A stretch of DNA of 64,000 nt, from positions 248,001 through 312,000 of the forward strand of contig JARGSG010000013.1 of NCBI GenBank assembly GCA_030374805.1. The letters are read 5' to 3'. The first letter of the stretch is position 1. Each line of letters starts with the position of its first letter. This DNA is from Gracilaria gracilis. Lineage: Eukaryota > Rhodophyta > Florideophyceae > Gracilariales > Gracilariaceae. Positions 40,369 to 50,210 of the stretch are shown one piece after another. Under the pieces are notes generated by a model, which did not search any database, was not told the origin of the DNA, and worked only from the letters and a program-made list of their open reading frames with translations. The position numbers were made by a program, and so were the translations under genes.

Positions 40369-40942
40369 TAGCGTGATGTTTCATTCGACAGGGCCCTTCG
40401 CGAGGTTTTGGGAGTAGCAAGGTGAAACTTTACTTTTCACCAAGCAGCTGCCCCAGACATGTTGAACATTGTGAAATGAGTGGCGTTAAGGAGTCTCAAT
40501 TCAAATGAAGCAACAGCCCTAATGACAAGAAGGCGCAATCAACAGCTCCCCTTTGCGGGCAGGAGAAGCTTTGCTTCAAAGATAAACACTTTTATCAACA
40601 TTCAAAACTAAGGCGTTTTGAGGAAGCCATTACAATCTCCTCGACGAGATCTAAACGGTTTCCATCGTCCAATCCTTTATGCAGTTCCCGTTGGTAACAA
40701 CGAGGATGTTGGCTGGGGACTTGGCGCCGGTATCTACATTAAATTTTGTGCTGCGCAATTACGTCTCTTGCGCCTTGCTGCTACTTTTTGTCAACGCCAA
40801 TTCATTGATGGAATAACACAGAAGCGTTGAGACAGAAGTTTCACATGTTCGATGATGTATGCCAAAAGGCTTTTTGTTTTTCCAGATTTTCAAAGATTTG
40901 AAAAACACAATAAATTTAAATTCCTTGCAAACAACTCTATGT

Positions 40943-41032
40943 GAAAGTCATCAAAAGTTTTGATAACTTCGGGAACTGTAATTCTCTGCTAATTACAGTC
41001 CCTGAAGTTATCAAAACTTTTTGTTGACTTTC
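40943..41032. repeat. 90-bp foldback (42-nt arms, 7-nt loop)
   Basis: Left arm 40943-40983 and right arm 40991-41032 are reverse complements apart from a few mismatches and one indel; one mismatch would be a G:U pair in RNA. Loop CTCTGCT. It could be a small MITE remnant or the stem of a small-RNA precursor. Confidence 0.7.
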
Positions 41033-41298
41033 TCGGTTCTGTTCAATGGCAATATGGCATTGTGGCAGACTAATGTGTCACTATGTCAAACGCATTTTGG
41101 CACGTGCCATACGGCTCAGTTTATGCTTGCTTTCCATGCATGCACAAAACACAAACCTCTTGAGATGTCTCAAAGACCACCCAATTCTCCAAGATGGAAG
41201 TGGTTGTCTGATCACAGATGAGTATCTAGATAATAGCAAATACTGAAAACTTTACGTGGCCTCCTAAGACTGTAGACAACAAATAAGACTACAGTTGA

Positions 41299-41323
41299 TA
41301 CGTAATAGCTAGACTATTACGTA
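41299..41323. repeat. 10-bp inverted repeat
   Basis: TACGTAATAG (41299-41308) and its complement (41314-41323) around CTAGA. A CTGTAG/CTACAG pair lies just upstream. Confidence 0.7.
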
Positions 41324-41668
41324 GCCTAGAAACGTGTTTCCCAAACAGGAAGCACCAACTACAGAAAAAGCGCTGGTGCATAGCATTCTATGGGCTCTTC
41401 CAGGGGCTCGCAGGGTCACTTAAAACCAGTGTAAATATCCGCTCCAACAGTTTTTGGGAAGGTGAAGGAAAACGCCACGGGAGGAGCAATACGTTTTCTA
41501 TCACTTAAATGCAGCTTTGTACAACATAGCACGGATAAGCTTACTGAGTATATTCCAATCACAGTTTCTTCTCACCCTTTTACTTTGAAGAACCACCCCG
41601 GAATTCGATCGGAAAACTCACAATAGTTAGAAAGCTATCATGTTGGCACACCTATAGCTGTGCATACT

Positions 41669-42916
41669 CTACGCCGAACAAGTGTTAGCTGATCTATACC
41701 ATTCTCGACCGAGTACACATCCATAGGTTTCACAGGGGAACATAATCACTCCAAACAAGGCGACCTTCGTACTCCTACCCCCAACTTTAACCTGGTACGT
41801 CGCTCCTGCTTGTAGCGGAACTGCGGTGGAGAAAGTATGCGGGGTGAAATCAGCTGTAAATACAATCTTACCACGACCATTCTTGTTATGATAAGCCTTA
41901 TTGAAGCCGCTCTCTCCATCCATGGTAGTCCCAGATTTGCTAACAAGCGTGAAGGGTACAGAAACAAGTTCCAACCACACGTCGTTGTGGTCGAGCTTGT
42001 CACTGGAGGACATGTCAAGCGTCAGGGCGTATCGGGTAGTGTAACTCGGGGTGAATGAATATCGCAACGTTGCGCGTCCAGGTCTATCCGTCCTCGTGCG
42101 GTCATCATCAAACTTGTACTCCATAGCCTCAACTCCTTCTTCCCAATCTCCTGTCTTCGATTCATATGACTTGGCGGGAATGTAAATGCAGTAGTCTTCT
42201 GGCGGCACGGGAGAGGTGGTCGTCGGAGGCAGAGTAGTGGTCGTCGGAGGCAGAGTAGTGGCCGTCGGAGGCAGAGTAGTGGTCGTCGGAGCCAGAGTGG
42301 TGGTCGTCGGAGCCAGAGTGGTGGTCGTCGGAGGCAGAGTAGGGGTCGTCGGAGGAAGTGTGGTGGTCGTCGGAGGAAGAGTAGTGGTCGTCGGAGGAAG
42401 AGTAGTGGTCGTCGGAGGAAGAGTAGTGGCGGTGGTGGTGGGTGGCAGAGTGGTTGTGGTTGGCGGTACAGTGGTCGTCGTGGTTGAACCAGTCGGTGGC
42501 GGCACAGTAGTCTCCTCATTACCAAAACAAGTGAACGTAATCCTCGACATGACAACATCTCCAGTACTGAGTCTGCATTTCACGTCAGCGACATCCGAGT
42601 CAGGCATCCAGGCGCTGGCACCGGCTCTAAACGTATCGCCGGTAATGACATACGGCAACCTTCGTTCGGTGCGGAAGAAATTTCCATTTACGTAGAACTT
42701 TGCCCAAACCGGTGACTGGTTGTCGTTGGGGATGCACACGATTGTGAACGGCGAAGGGATTTCTTCCAGACAGATGGTAGATTCTTCAGAGAGCACGGGG
42801 CCGGCTTCCCATCCTGACATGGAACCGGGGACAGCGGCTTCGAAGATTTGTAGCGTTTGGCTGTTTGTGAGTGCAAGCCACAGGCTGAGAGAGAGGGTAA
42901 ACAGTTGGAACGACAT
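41669..42916 (-). CDS. Secreted two-domain protein with Thr/Pro linker
   Basis: 415 residues. Signal peptide (FTLSLSLWLALTNSQT). Domain 1 (about 25-130) contains FTIVCIPNDNQSPVWAKFYV, FRTERRLPYVITGD, a WMPD motif and VKCRL; it has the same motif order as the C-terminal domain of the LPMO-like protein at 44774. A linker of about 100 residues repeats TTTTLPP, typical of glycosylated linkers in extracellular polysaccharide-active proteins. Domain 2 (about 245-410) is beta-rich (YCIYIPAKSY, TLRYSFTPSYTTRYALTL, YQVKVGG) and ends in paired cysteines, resembling carbohydrate-binding modules in general form only. The tag-like 15-base repeats of the linker show clean tandem duplication. A TATA box precedes it. 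Confidence 0.75.
   Translation of the reverse strand: MSFQLFTLSLSLWLALTNSQTLQIFEAAVPGSMSGWEAGPVLSEESTICLEEIPSPFTIVCIPNDNQSPVWAKFYVNGNFFRTERRLPYVITGDTFRAGASAWMPDSDVADVKCRLSTGDVVMSRITFTCFGNEETTVPPPTGSTTTTTVPPTTTTLPPTTTATTLPPTTTTLPPTTTTLPPTTTTLPPTTPTLPPTTTTLAPTTTTLAPTTTTLPPTATTLPPTTTTLPPTTTSPVPPEDYCIYIPAKSYESKTGDWEEGVEAMEYKFDDDRTRTDRPGRATLRYSFTPSYTTRYALTLDMSSSDKLDHNDVWLELVSVPFTLVSKSGTTMDGESGFNKAYHNKNGRGKIVFTADFTPHTFSTAVPLQAGATYQVKVGGRSTKVALFGVIMFPCETYGCVLGREWYRSANTCSA
42222..42495. repeat. Tandem 21-bp coding repeats of the Thr/Pro linker
   Basis: The plus strand shows a repeated GTCGTCGGAGGCAGAGTAGT-like unit of 21 bases with small variants, encoding TTTTLPP on the minus strand. Sub-blocks differ in shared substitutions, suggesting recent unequal duplication. 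Confidence 0.85.
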
Positions 42917-43072
42917 GACGTGAGAGCAGAAGAAAAGAGCAAGCAGTTGCAGAGGAATTGTTGGTGGGCAAGAGTTGGATTTGGACTGGGATGGACTGCG
43001 GAGCGGACGAACTCGAGCAACTGTGATGAGGAGTAACGAGTAGGGGGAGGATGAAAGGTAAATGACAGACCG

Positions 43073-43081
43073 CCTTTTATA
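43073..43081 (-). promoter_or_regulatory. TATA box for the two-domain secreted protein
   Basis: TATAAAAGG on the minus strand, about 157 bases before ATG 42916, consistent with a leader of roughly 125 bases. Confidence 0.6.
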
Positions 43082-44670
43082 GGGGAATGGGTTGTGCCTC
43101 TGAGGCGCTTCTTTAGCCCGTTGGCGGAGTCGGGGTGCGGTGGATTCAACTCTCTAAGTATGTAGCTCTTTTTGTGCTTCATTCTAGAAAAGTGAATTGT
43201 CATGAATTGTTTGTTTGGTGGAGGGCACTCTTTGGGGGTGACAACTGAGTGTGAGACTGTGCGAGGTGATTCAGAACAGCAGGGAGGGAGGGAATGCAGA
43301 TACACCACCACCAGGAACACGCCGTCTAAAGTTATAATACGCACCAAAGCAAGCAAATGGCATTGCTCGCCATGGGGCTGTATGAGACAGCGCTCATACT
43401 CCGTCAACGCATGTGCCGTACGCATTGGTGGATGAGTCAAACTATACGTGTAACAAGGGCGCATCTGTTTGGGAAGACGCCTCTTCCTCGCCCAGGAAAG
43501 CTTGAAATGAATGGGAGCGCTGCCAGCATTGGGGGGATGAACGGGATGTGGTACCCCAAATGGTATCTATGTTGACTCAGATGAGCCATGTAACCGCCGA
43601 TGTAACAATTCACGTGGGTTGCTCTTCCGAATGGTGTCAGGCGCAAGCACGAAATGACGTGGATGGTTGTGGGCTACGTGTAGTGACAGAACACGTTGCA
43701 ATGTTGTGCACGTGCACAACATTGCAACCTGTGCCTGCTGTACACGTGCACGATTTTGGCATTTTTGTTTGTTTTCGTTTCCAGAAAAGACTCGTTGTCC
43801 ACGTTGCCACGGCTGTAAATGTATATGGAGAAGGCGCAGTTTGGCGTTTACATTTCAAAACATGTCATAATATGGCAGTGCTATATATAATTTTACGCTT
43901 GTAAGATAGTGCCATGGCGTGTAGCTCCTCTGCGGCTGTGACGTGTACGAGATCTCGCATGCTCATACTCAATAACTTTGCGCGGTCGGGAATGCATGTC
44001 TCTGGTACAGTAGCCGCGTGGCATCGCAGGCCGGTGGCAATGTACCGTCGGTACCAACGGTAGATAAACAGCGCAGTGGTGAATATTGAGTGTTGATGAT
44101 GAAATGACACTGGTGACAATTGTATTCGAAACGGTCCAAACTAGGTAGGTGAACCGAAGCATTCACAACAGGCGTTGCACGAGGTGCAAGGCGCGAGCGG
44201 CTTGTCCAAAAGTCGCTCGCCATTCCAACAAGCCAAGCGCCTCTGTAAGAAAATAAAGCTCTTGCGAGCAATTGACGTACTCAAGTGGCGCAAGCACAGA
44301 TGGTTCACGTTCGCTACCAACGGTAGCGTTGTTACCGCCTCACCAGCGGCTGGCTGCGCGCGCCATCAGCCGCGCCGACGCTATTGTCACAAAATCAAAG
44401 ATTGCAATCTGCGCGCGCGCGCGCGTGGCACGCGCCGCTCGCCAGCGCGCGCGCCGTCGCGAGAGCGTGTGCGCCGTCGCCAGTTAACACTAGTGCCGTC
44501 GCCGCCAGCACAACGGCGCGCAGAGCGGCAGCGCAACGGCTCTGTCACACGCGGCTGCTGCTGGCACGCGCGCGCGCCACCCACGCGCTGCAGCTCGCGC
44601 CGCTGCCTCATGAGTCATGGCGCGCGCCGCCGCCGCCGCCGCTCGCGCCTCATGACGCGCGCCAGGAGCC
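43082..44670. other. No recognised gene; palindrome and GC-rich promoter DNA
   Basis: Divergent upstream region between the minus-strand secreted gene and the LPMO-like gene. It holds the 34-bp palindrome at 43695-43728, two copies of TACCAACGGTA (44052, 44315) and a CG-rich segment from 44400 onward. Frames here are low-complexity artefacts. Confidence 0.4.
43695..43728. repeat. 34-bp perfect palindrome centred on CACGTG
   Basis: GTTGCAATGTTGTGCAC followed directly by its exact reverse complement, with no spacer. The centre is a CACGTG G-box/E-box. Non-coding, between two divergent genes for secreted proteins. Confidence 0.9.
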
Positions 44671-44680
44671 GCTTATAAGC
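44671..44680 (+). promoter_or_regulatory. TATA box of the LPMO-like gene
   Basis: GCTTATAAGC lies about 100 bases before ATG 44774. The leader contains a (CCACCG)n run that ends in the start context GCCACCATGA. Confidence 0.65.
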
Positions 44681-44773
44681 GCCGGGCGCCTGCGGTTGCT
44701 CTCCCGCGAGCTGCGCGCGCGCTTCCCGCCATCGCCCGCCACCGCCACCGCCACCGCCACCGCCGCCGCCACC

Positions 44774-45952
44774 ATGACCGTCGCTTCGTCGCGCCCGCCG
44801 CTGTCGTTGTCGCTGCTGCTGCTCGCGCTGCTCGCGCAGCTGCGGCCGCTGCACGCGCATCAGGCCATTGCGTACCCGTGGCCCATCTCCAACGACGGCG
44901 CGTGCCGCGTGGGGCTGTTCAAGAACTGCCCAGGCCCGTGTCCAACCGGCGACCTGCGCCTCGACCAGACGCCCGACGCGCCGTCCATCACGCTGCGTCG
45001 CGGCCAATCATTCGACGTGCACGTCAAACGCAACAACCACGCGGGCGGCTTCACGCGCTGGAGCGTCGTCAACGTGCGCGACATGTACCGGCGCGACAAA
45101 CACGAACAAGGCGCGTTCTACTTCACGTGCGGCGACCAACGACTGACGCACTGCACGGCGCGAAACCGCCTGCGCGACTGCACGTACGACGCGCGAAACC
45201 AGTACTACCGACACGCGCTGCGCGTGCCCACCGTGTACGCGGACGGCGTGTACGTGCTGGGCTTTGCGTGGTATGGCGGCACGCAGGCGCCTGGTACCGG
45301 CGGCGTGTTTGGCGACTATTATGACTGCATGTACGTACAGATCAAGGGCGGCCCGTTCAGCAAATCGTTCCAGCCCACGTTCGATATAGCCAAGTCGCAG
45401 ACGGGGCGCAACGGGCTGTGCGCCGCGCGCACCACGTGGCTGGGCGACTGCAAGAAGGAGCCGTGCTTCAACCGCAAGAGCGGCATGCGCGTTCCGTACC
45501 AGTTTGCCAACGGACGCCAGCCGCCAAAGCTGCGCAGCAGCGCGTTTAACAAGCCGTACCGCAGGAAGAAGGTGGGCAAGAATGCGCCCAGAGTGGTGGC
45601 GCTTTCGGTGAGGGAGGCCGACCGACCTTCAATCGTTTTGGGCCACTCTAGACGGCAGCGCGTAGTCAAGCTGAGGCTGAAGAAGAACTCGCGCATTACG
45701 GTCACTTGTGACGTGTCGGGCGCCGTCCGTCATGTGATTTTCTATCGCAACGGCATTCCCGAGCGCAAGGAGACTAACGCGCCTTACAGCATTGCTGGCG
45801 TGGCGCGCAGACGCGTCAAAGGAAAGATTGTGAGCAGATATCAGCCGTGGAACGCCGCTCGCGGTAACGACTTTTACTCGCTCTCGTGCGTGGTTTACGG
45901 AAAGGATGGCAGCGTCCAATACGCAAAGCTGGACGTGGAACAGAGTTTGTGA
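44774..45952 (+). CDS. Putative secreted LPMO-like (histidine-brace) protein
   Basis: 392 residues from ATG 44774, chosen by TATA box, Kozak context and signal peptide; the open frame upstream is GC-rich artefact. The signal peptide (LSLLLLALLAQLRPLHA) is followed directly by His, giving a mature N-terminus HQAIAYPWPI, as in lytic polysaccharide monooxygenases. A second conserved His lies in VKRNNHAGGFTRW, and a late FGDYYDCMYVQI block could give the axial Tyr. Cysteines are spaced for several disulfides. Known role of such enzymes: copper-dependent oxidative cleavage of polysaccharides outside the cell. Residues about 300-390 form the small domain shared with 41669-42916 (ITVTCDVSG, VIFYRNGIPERKETNAPYSI, YQPW, LSCVVYG). 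The substrate is unknown. Codon use is far more GC-rich than in neighbours. Confidence 0.6.
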   Translation: MTVASSRPPLSLSLLLLALLAQLRPLHAHQAIAYPWPISNDGACRVGLFKNCPGPCPTGDLRLDQTPDAPSITLRRGQSFDVHVKRNNHAGGFTRWSVVNVRDMYRRDKHEQGAFYFTCGDQRLTHCTARNRLRDCTYDARNQYYRHALRVPTVYADGVYVLGFAWYGGTQAPGTGGVFGDYYDCMYVQIKGGPFSKSFQPTFDIAKSQTGRNGLCAARTTWLGDCKKEPCFNRKSGMRVPYQFANGRQPPKLRSSAFNKPYRRKKVGKNAPRVVALSVREADRPSIVLGHSRRQRVVKLRLKKNSRITVTCDVSGAVRHVIFYRNGIPERKETNAPYSIAGVARRRVKGKIVSRYQPWNAARGNDFYSLSCVVYGKDGSVQYAKLDVEQSL

Positions 45953-46802
45953 CAGCTGCAGCCGTTGCAGCGCAGCGCGGAGTACAACGTTAACGGAAAC
46001 ATAGTACAAGGGTAGAGAGGTGCCGTTTGTACAATCAGTTTTGCTTGGAAGAACTGCTGTCTAATGTTAATGTTAGTTGTGTTTCGCGAGAGGAGAGCCG
46101 TTGGCAAAATCACAGCGCGCATTCCCGTGGCTATTCCACTCTTTCCAGACAATGAAGGTACAGCCACAACAATTCACTGTAAAGCTTGCCGTTGCGCACC
46201 GCGGTGAGCATCCGCCCATCCTTAGGTATTCTTGGGCTAGTAGCAATCAATAAACGCAGCTGTGTCAAATCCTCAAAGGATTTGCAATCCGTAATTCAAC
46301 CTATCCAACCGTTCCTCTGCTCGTGACCCCAAACATCTGCGCAGCAAAAACTGCAATGAACGAGCTCTTCGAATTCGCAACTTGGAATTCGCAATCCACC
46401 TTTCTTCGCCAAAGTACGAAATTCAGTATTCTTCTTTACACTTTTGCCTTTTGAGTAGATGTAGTGCTTCTATTTGTTGCAGCCAGTGTCGTACCAGTAC
46501 AACTCTGCATCATGGTGAAGCCTTTCTACGCATGTGAAAGCGCAAACAAACCATTGTGTTTGTTGTTGATGCTAGTCTTGCATCACATTGCTTGCCACAT
46601 TACATTACATCTTCTTGTCCTCAACGGCGCAGTAACGTTGCGCCATTGTTTGATAGCCAACAGCCGCAAGACAACAGCCTACACGCTTTCTGTACCAACG
46701 GTACCTGTAGACGTATGTACAACGGTACATATATACTTGACACTCAGAATATCAAAATGGGTCGTGTACTTTGCGCTTTTCGAGTTTGTCTGTCAACCAA
46801 AT
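45953..46802. other. Intergenic
   Basis: No gene recognised. It includes the 3' flank of the LPMO-like gene, one copy of TACCAACGGTA (46693-46703) and the left ACT target copy of the Harbinger element (46803-46805) just beyond its end. Confidence 0.45.
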
Positions 46803-46929
46803 ACTGGGCGTCTCCTGAAAATGGGTGACTCCTGAAAACACAAATATCCAAATGTGTACGCACATTTTGTGATTTGTGCCTACAGGATTCATGAAATGTG
46901 CGTACACAATTTGTGTTTTTGGAGCAGCC

Positions 46930-47840
46930 TCCACCTCGAGCGAGGTTGTTTGTGTACACACACAAATCAGCTTTTCTGTGCTTACCGCCTCCCTCTGTTG
47001 CGATCACCACGATTCGCGACGACGATCGCGTTTGCGGCATTCGAGTCCCCCTAAACCCGAGATCCCACCTCCGACGATCTCAGCGCACCCACCGCCACCG
47101 TCGAATCGCTGCGCACCCACCGTTGACGCCGCCTCGTCAGGCACTCACAGCCACCACGCCGCAGGGCCGCCACCACTGCCGCACCACATCATCCGAACCG
47201 CGGTTATATCGCCACACGATTCACCGTCGCCAACTTACCGCCTTCCTTCAGCCACCGCCTTAGAGCACCGCACGAACCGCTGCCGCACAGTCGTACTGCA
47301 GCGGTGCTGCATCACAGCGCTCCAACCGCCGTCGCCGCACCGCCGCAGTCCCATTGCTGCCGCCGTGCCATCGGGCGCCCATCATCGCGGCACAACAGCG
47401 CTCACATCGCACCGTCGCCGCATCGCAACCCTCCCACGGCCGACACCTTCCCGCAGCGCAGGCACCGCCACCGTGGCACCACCATAGACCCAACAAAGCC
47501 GCAGTGAAGTTCTCACATTGCAGCTAAGGCCATCGTCGCCGCATCGCACCTTTCCTACGACCCCTATTTCTTCACAGCGCACCCAACGAAGCCGCATCTC
47601 ATCGCTCCGACAGCCGCCGCCGCATTGTTGCGCACCCCAGCGCCGCCGCTCCACTGCCACGCACCCAAAGCCGCCGTACCTGGCTTTCACATCGCAAAAA
47701 AGCCACCGTCGCCGTATCAGCTCTACCTGCCACCGTCGCCCCATCGCTGCTGCCCTACCGACGCCGATTCTCTGCAGCGCACGCACCGCGGCAGCTGTAC
47801 CGCAGCGGTTGTTCCAGGTGAACTTCGACTGTCTACATTA
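46930..47840. repeat. Low-complexity C-rich left arm of element 1
   Basis: A strand-asymmetric, C-rich stretch with recurring CACCGTCGCCGCATCGC-like units (for example near 47408, 47528 and 47700). Frames through it give Pro/His/Ala-rich artefacts. No counterpart exists in element 2, so it is private to element 1; it may be the Myb gene's upstream region or captured DNA. Confidence 0.6.
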
Positions 47841-48013
47841 GCATTGCGCGTCAGCACTCCGATCGGCAAGGCTACTCCTTTATCAAACTGTGCGACAAAC
47901 ACAGCTAGAAAACTGTAGCTTACAAAAGGGCTTGCGAAAACGGTACTGTCGCTGATAGCGAACGGCTACATCTGCATAACGGTGGGATTTAAACACTGCA
48001 GTCGCGAAAAGGA

Positions 48014-48934
48014 ATGGCCTCTAACAAAGAGGACGGAGTAATGAACACCAGTACTGAACCTACCGACCCACGGCAAGACTCGAGACTTTCACAAACAATC
48101 ACCAAAAAGAAGCGACAACAGAAGCCCAAGAACGGCGGCAACCAGCCATCTACAGGGGGCAGAGGTAGCGGATTTACACAAGGAGAAGTGGATAGCTTTC
48201 TGGATATCTTGGAGGAGCACTTACCGGTGGCACGGGATGAGTGGACTGTGGTACAGAAGGCACACCAGGCAAGATACCCTGAGAACGATCGCACGATTGA
48301 CTCACTGAAACGTAAATTCGCTGGCCTGTACAGGAAGAGCGTCCCAACAGGTGACCCATGCATTCCATCAGATGTAAAGCGAGCCAAACATATCCGCGGA
48401 ATGATCACAGAACGCATTGATCTCGGAGATGGTGAGGATGGTGAGGAGATTGTGAACGAATGTTTTGAGGACAAGGAAGAAGAGCCGGAAGCAAAGGAGA
48501 CAGACGAATATGCTGCAGTGGATGGCGATGTTCCACGTTCCCATGTGCCTGCGTCATGTGCGGTGTTGCCCCCAAGTCGTACGCCCTCCCTCCCAGATCG
48601 AAGCGGCATTTCGCCCCGACCCCTGGTAAGGAAGCGCAATGCCCAAGGCGAAAGTCAAAGTGACAGCCTGATGGAAATGTACAAAATGAGTCTTTTGGAG
48701 GACCAAAAGAGAAGGGCCGAGGAGAACGAACGCAGGGCTCTAGACCGTGACGAGGAGAGGGCGCGCCGCGAGGAGGAACGGAGGAAACGTGAGGAGGACA
48801 GAGCGGATGAACGCGAACGACGAATTGAAGACAACAAGCGACAAGAGCGCTTTATGCAAATGCTCATGGTGATGGCTTTCGGAGGGAAGCAGAGTAACTC
48901 CAACAGTCTGGAACCACGCGGCGAAGGGGATTGA
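48014..48934 (+). CDS. Harbinger Myb/SANT-like DNA-binding protein, element 1
   Basis: 306 residues. Basic N-terminus with a nuclear-signal-like KKKRQQKPK. A Myb/SANT-like trihelix (residues about 52-125: GFTQGEVDSFLDILEEHLPV, WTVVQKAHQ, SLKRKFAGLYRKSVPTGDP, DVKRAKHI), an acidic stretch, and a long C-terminal charged helix (RRAEENERRALDRDEERARR). In PIF/Harbinger elements the Myb-like partner helps import the transposase into the nucleus and bind the ends. It converges with the transposase, 112 bases between stops. The element 2 homologue at 50770 shares the same block order. Confidence 0.8.
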   Translation: MASNKEDGVMNTSTEPTDPRQDSRLSQTITKKKRQQKPKNGGNQPSTGGRGSGFTQGEVDSFLDILEEHLPVARDEWTVVQKAHQARYPENDRTIDSLKRKFAGLYRKSVPTGDPCIPSDVKRAKHIRGMITERIDLGDGEDGEEIVNECFEDKEEEPEAKETDEYAAVDGDVPRSHVPASCAVLPPSRTPSLPDRSGISPRPLVRKRNAQGESQSDSLMEMYKMSLLEDQKRRAEENERRALDRDEERARREEERRKREEDRADERERRIEDNKRQERFMQMLMVMAFGGKQSNSNSLEPRGEGD

Positions 48935-49046
48935 TGGAGGTGGCTTTCCTGATTCGAACATGTATTGAACTACATTAGATAGATTTACTTGCGGTAACGT
49001 TTGCAAAGCGTATGAGTAAACTGGACTTCGAACGTTACAAGAATTC

Positions 49047-50210
49047 TCACAAAAAGCAGTTTGCTTCTCTGCTAAGCTCTGGCATAAACGTGTTCAGTAT
49101 TTGGTTGATCCCAACGAGCCTTGTCCTTAAGTTGAACAGAAGTACAGTTGAAAGTAAGAATATCTTTCGCTCTCCATTCTCCTCATAAATTATACGATCA
49201 TGGAGCCTTGGAAAGGAGCTCTTTAACGCTCGCATGCCCCATTCGGAGGCCTGCCTTACAGACGTAGCCTGCCGAAGTATAGAAAAAGCCTGTGAATCGC
49301 CATGACTGGAGAGCAAGGGGTCTTGCGAGGACTTAATCAGAAAAGGAAAATCTCCTTTAGAGAATGCAGCATCAACAACACAGCGGCCACCACATAAGGT
49401 AAAGATGCTCTGTAGCTTATTGTAGACACCACCCCAGTCTGCAACTGTAGAATCGTGCATCGACCCAGGGGCGTTTATAGCACACGCAATTATGACACCA
49501 TTAGGGGCAAAAACAAACACATTTCCCACATAGTGGTCATGCTGCCATCCATTATAGAACATGCTTTGAATCACACAATCTCCAGACTGCTGTAGGTATA
49601 TTTTCAAACCATCGGCAACGCAGTATACATCTTCCAGCATAGAATGGCGAGTTGAAATCGCTTGTTTAAACGTAGCAATCTCTTGCGCACTGGGCATTTC
49701 AATCCTTGACTTTCTGTCCTTACACAAAGTCTTGAGAAGTATCCGGCGCCCGAATCGAACAAACAAGGAACAAACGGAAGCAGTTATTCCAAACAAAAGA
49801 CACAGAACCATTTCTGAACCTCTAGTTCTTCCATGAGTGAGGACCAAACCTAAGCAATGTTCCGAAGACATCAAACGTGGTCTTCCTCGTTTTTTGTTTG
49901 TAATAGGTAGTCGTTTTATGTATCCATCTTTTGAATACGGAGAATAACGATTGTAGTATTGGGAAAACGATGAATGTAGATAATGGAAACTGGAAAAGTC
50001 AAAACCTGTTAGCGTGATAAGAGCTTGATCGTTTCCTGATAAAAACAGATATGAAAATGGCGATTGCGATGGGTGACGAAGGGAAACTCTTGGAATTCGA
50101 CGATCGCGACGTCGACGTCCTTTTAATGTCAGTTTCTGCTTGAATGGCAAGCGCCGTGATTCTGTCTGTCGTTGAATAGCTATAAGGAGTAAAAGGGACG
50201 GGTTACCCAT
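49047..50210 (-). CDS. PIF/Harbinger DDE transposase, element 1 (intact)
   Basis: 387 residues from ATG 50210, full length for a DDE_4-type transposase. Catalytic residues: Asp200 in VYCVADGLKI, Asp253 in INAPGSMHDSTVAD, Glu323 in QASEWGMRALK. Around them are FYNGWQHDHYVGNVFVF and GGRCVVDAAFSKGDFPFL. A basic, Arg-rich N-terminus (KGRRRRDRRIPR) is present. It cuts and pastes the element between the terminal repeats at 46823 and 50436. No lesions seen, unlike the homologue in element 2. Confidence 0.85.
   Translation of the reverse strand: MGNPSLLLLIAIQRQTESRRLPFKQKLTLKGRRRRDRRIPRVSLRHPSQSPFSYLFLSGNDQALITLTGFDFSSFHYLHSSFSQYYNRYSPYSKDGYIKRLPITNKKRGRPRLMSSEHCLGLVLTHGRTRGSEMVLCLLFGITASVCSLFVRFGRRILLKTLCKDRKSRIEMPSAQEIATFKQAISTRHSMLEDVYCVADGLKIYLQQSGDCVIQSMFYNGWQHDHYVGNVFVFAPNGVIIACAINAPGSMHDSTVADWGGVYNKLQSIFTLCGGRCVVDAAFSKGDFPFLIKSSQDPLLSSHGDSQAFSILRQATSVRQASEWGMRALKSSFPRLHDRIIYEENGERKIFLLSTVLLFNLRTRLVGINQILNTFMPELSREANCFL

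Larger units (their letters stand above)
40268..41668. other. Intergenic with two foldback repeats
   Basis: No credible gene. It contains the TATA box of the minus-strand repeat protein and two inverted repeats listed separately. A frame at 40618-40830 has no domain content. Confidence 0.4.

Noticed and set aside
42216-42695. Plus-strand VVVGGRVV repeat ORF
   Set aside because: Antisense shadow of the TTTTLPP linker; the minus-strand gene has a signal peptide, cysteines and a TATA box.
44384-44773. In-frame extension of the LPMO-like gene upstream of ATG 44774
   Set aside because: A TATA box at 44671 and a signal peptide directly after ATG 44774 place the start there; the extension is low-complexity GC-rich sequence.
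46876-47918. His/Pro/Ala-rich ORFs at the left of the inner Harbinger element
   Set aside because: Generated by C-rich repeats; absent from the related element; no protein-like pattern.
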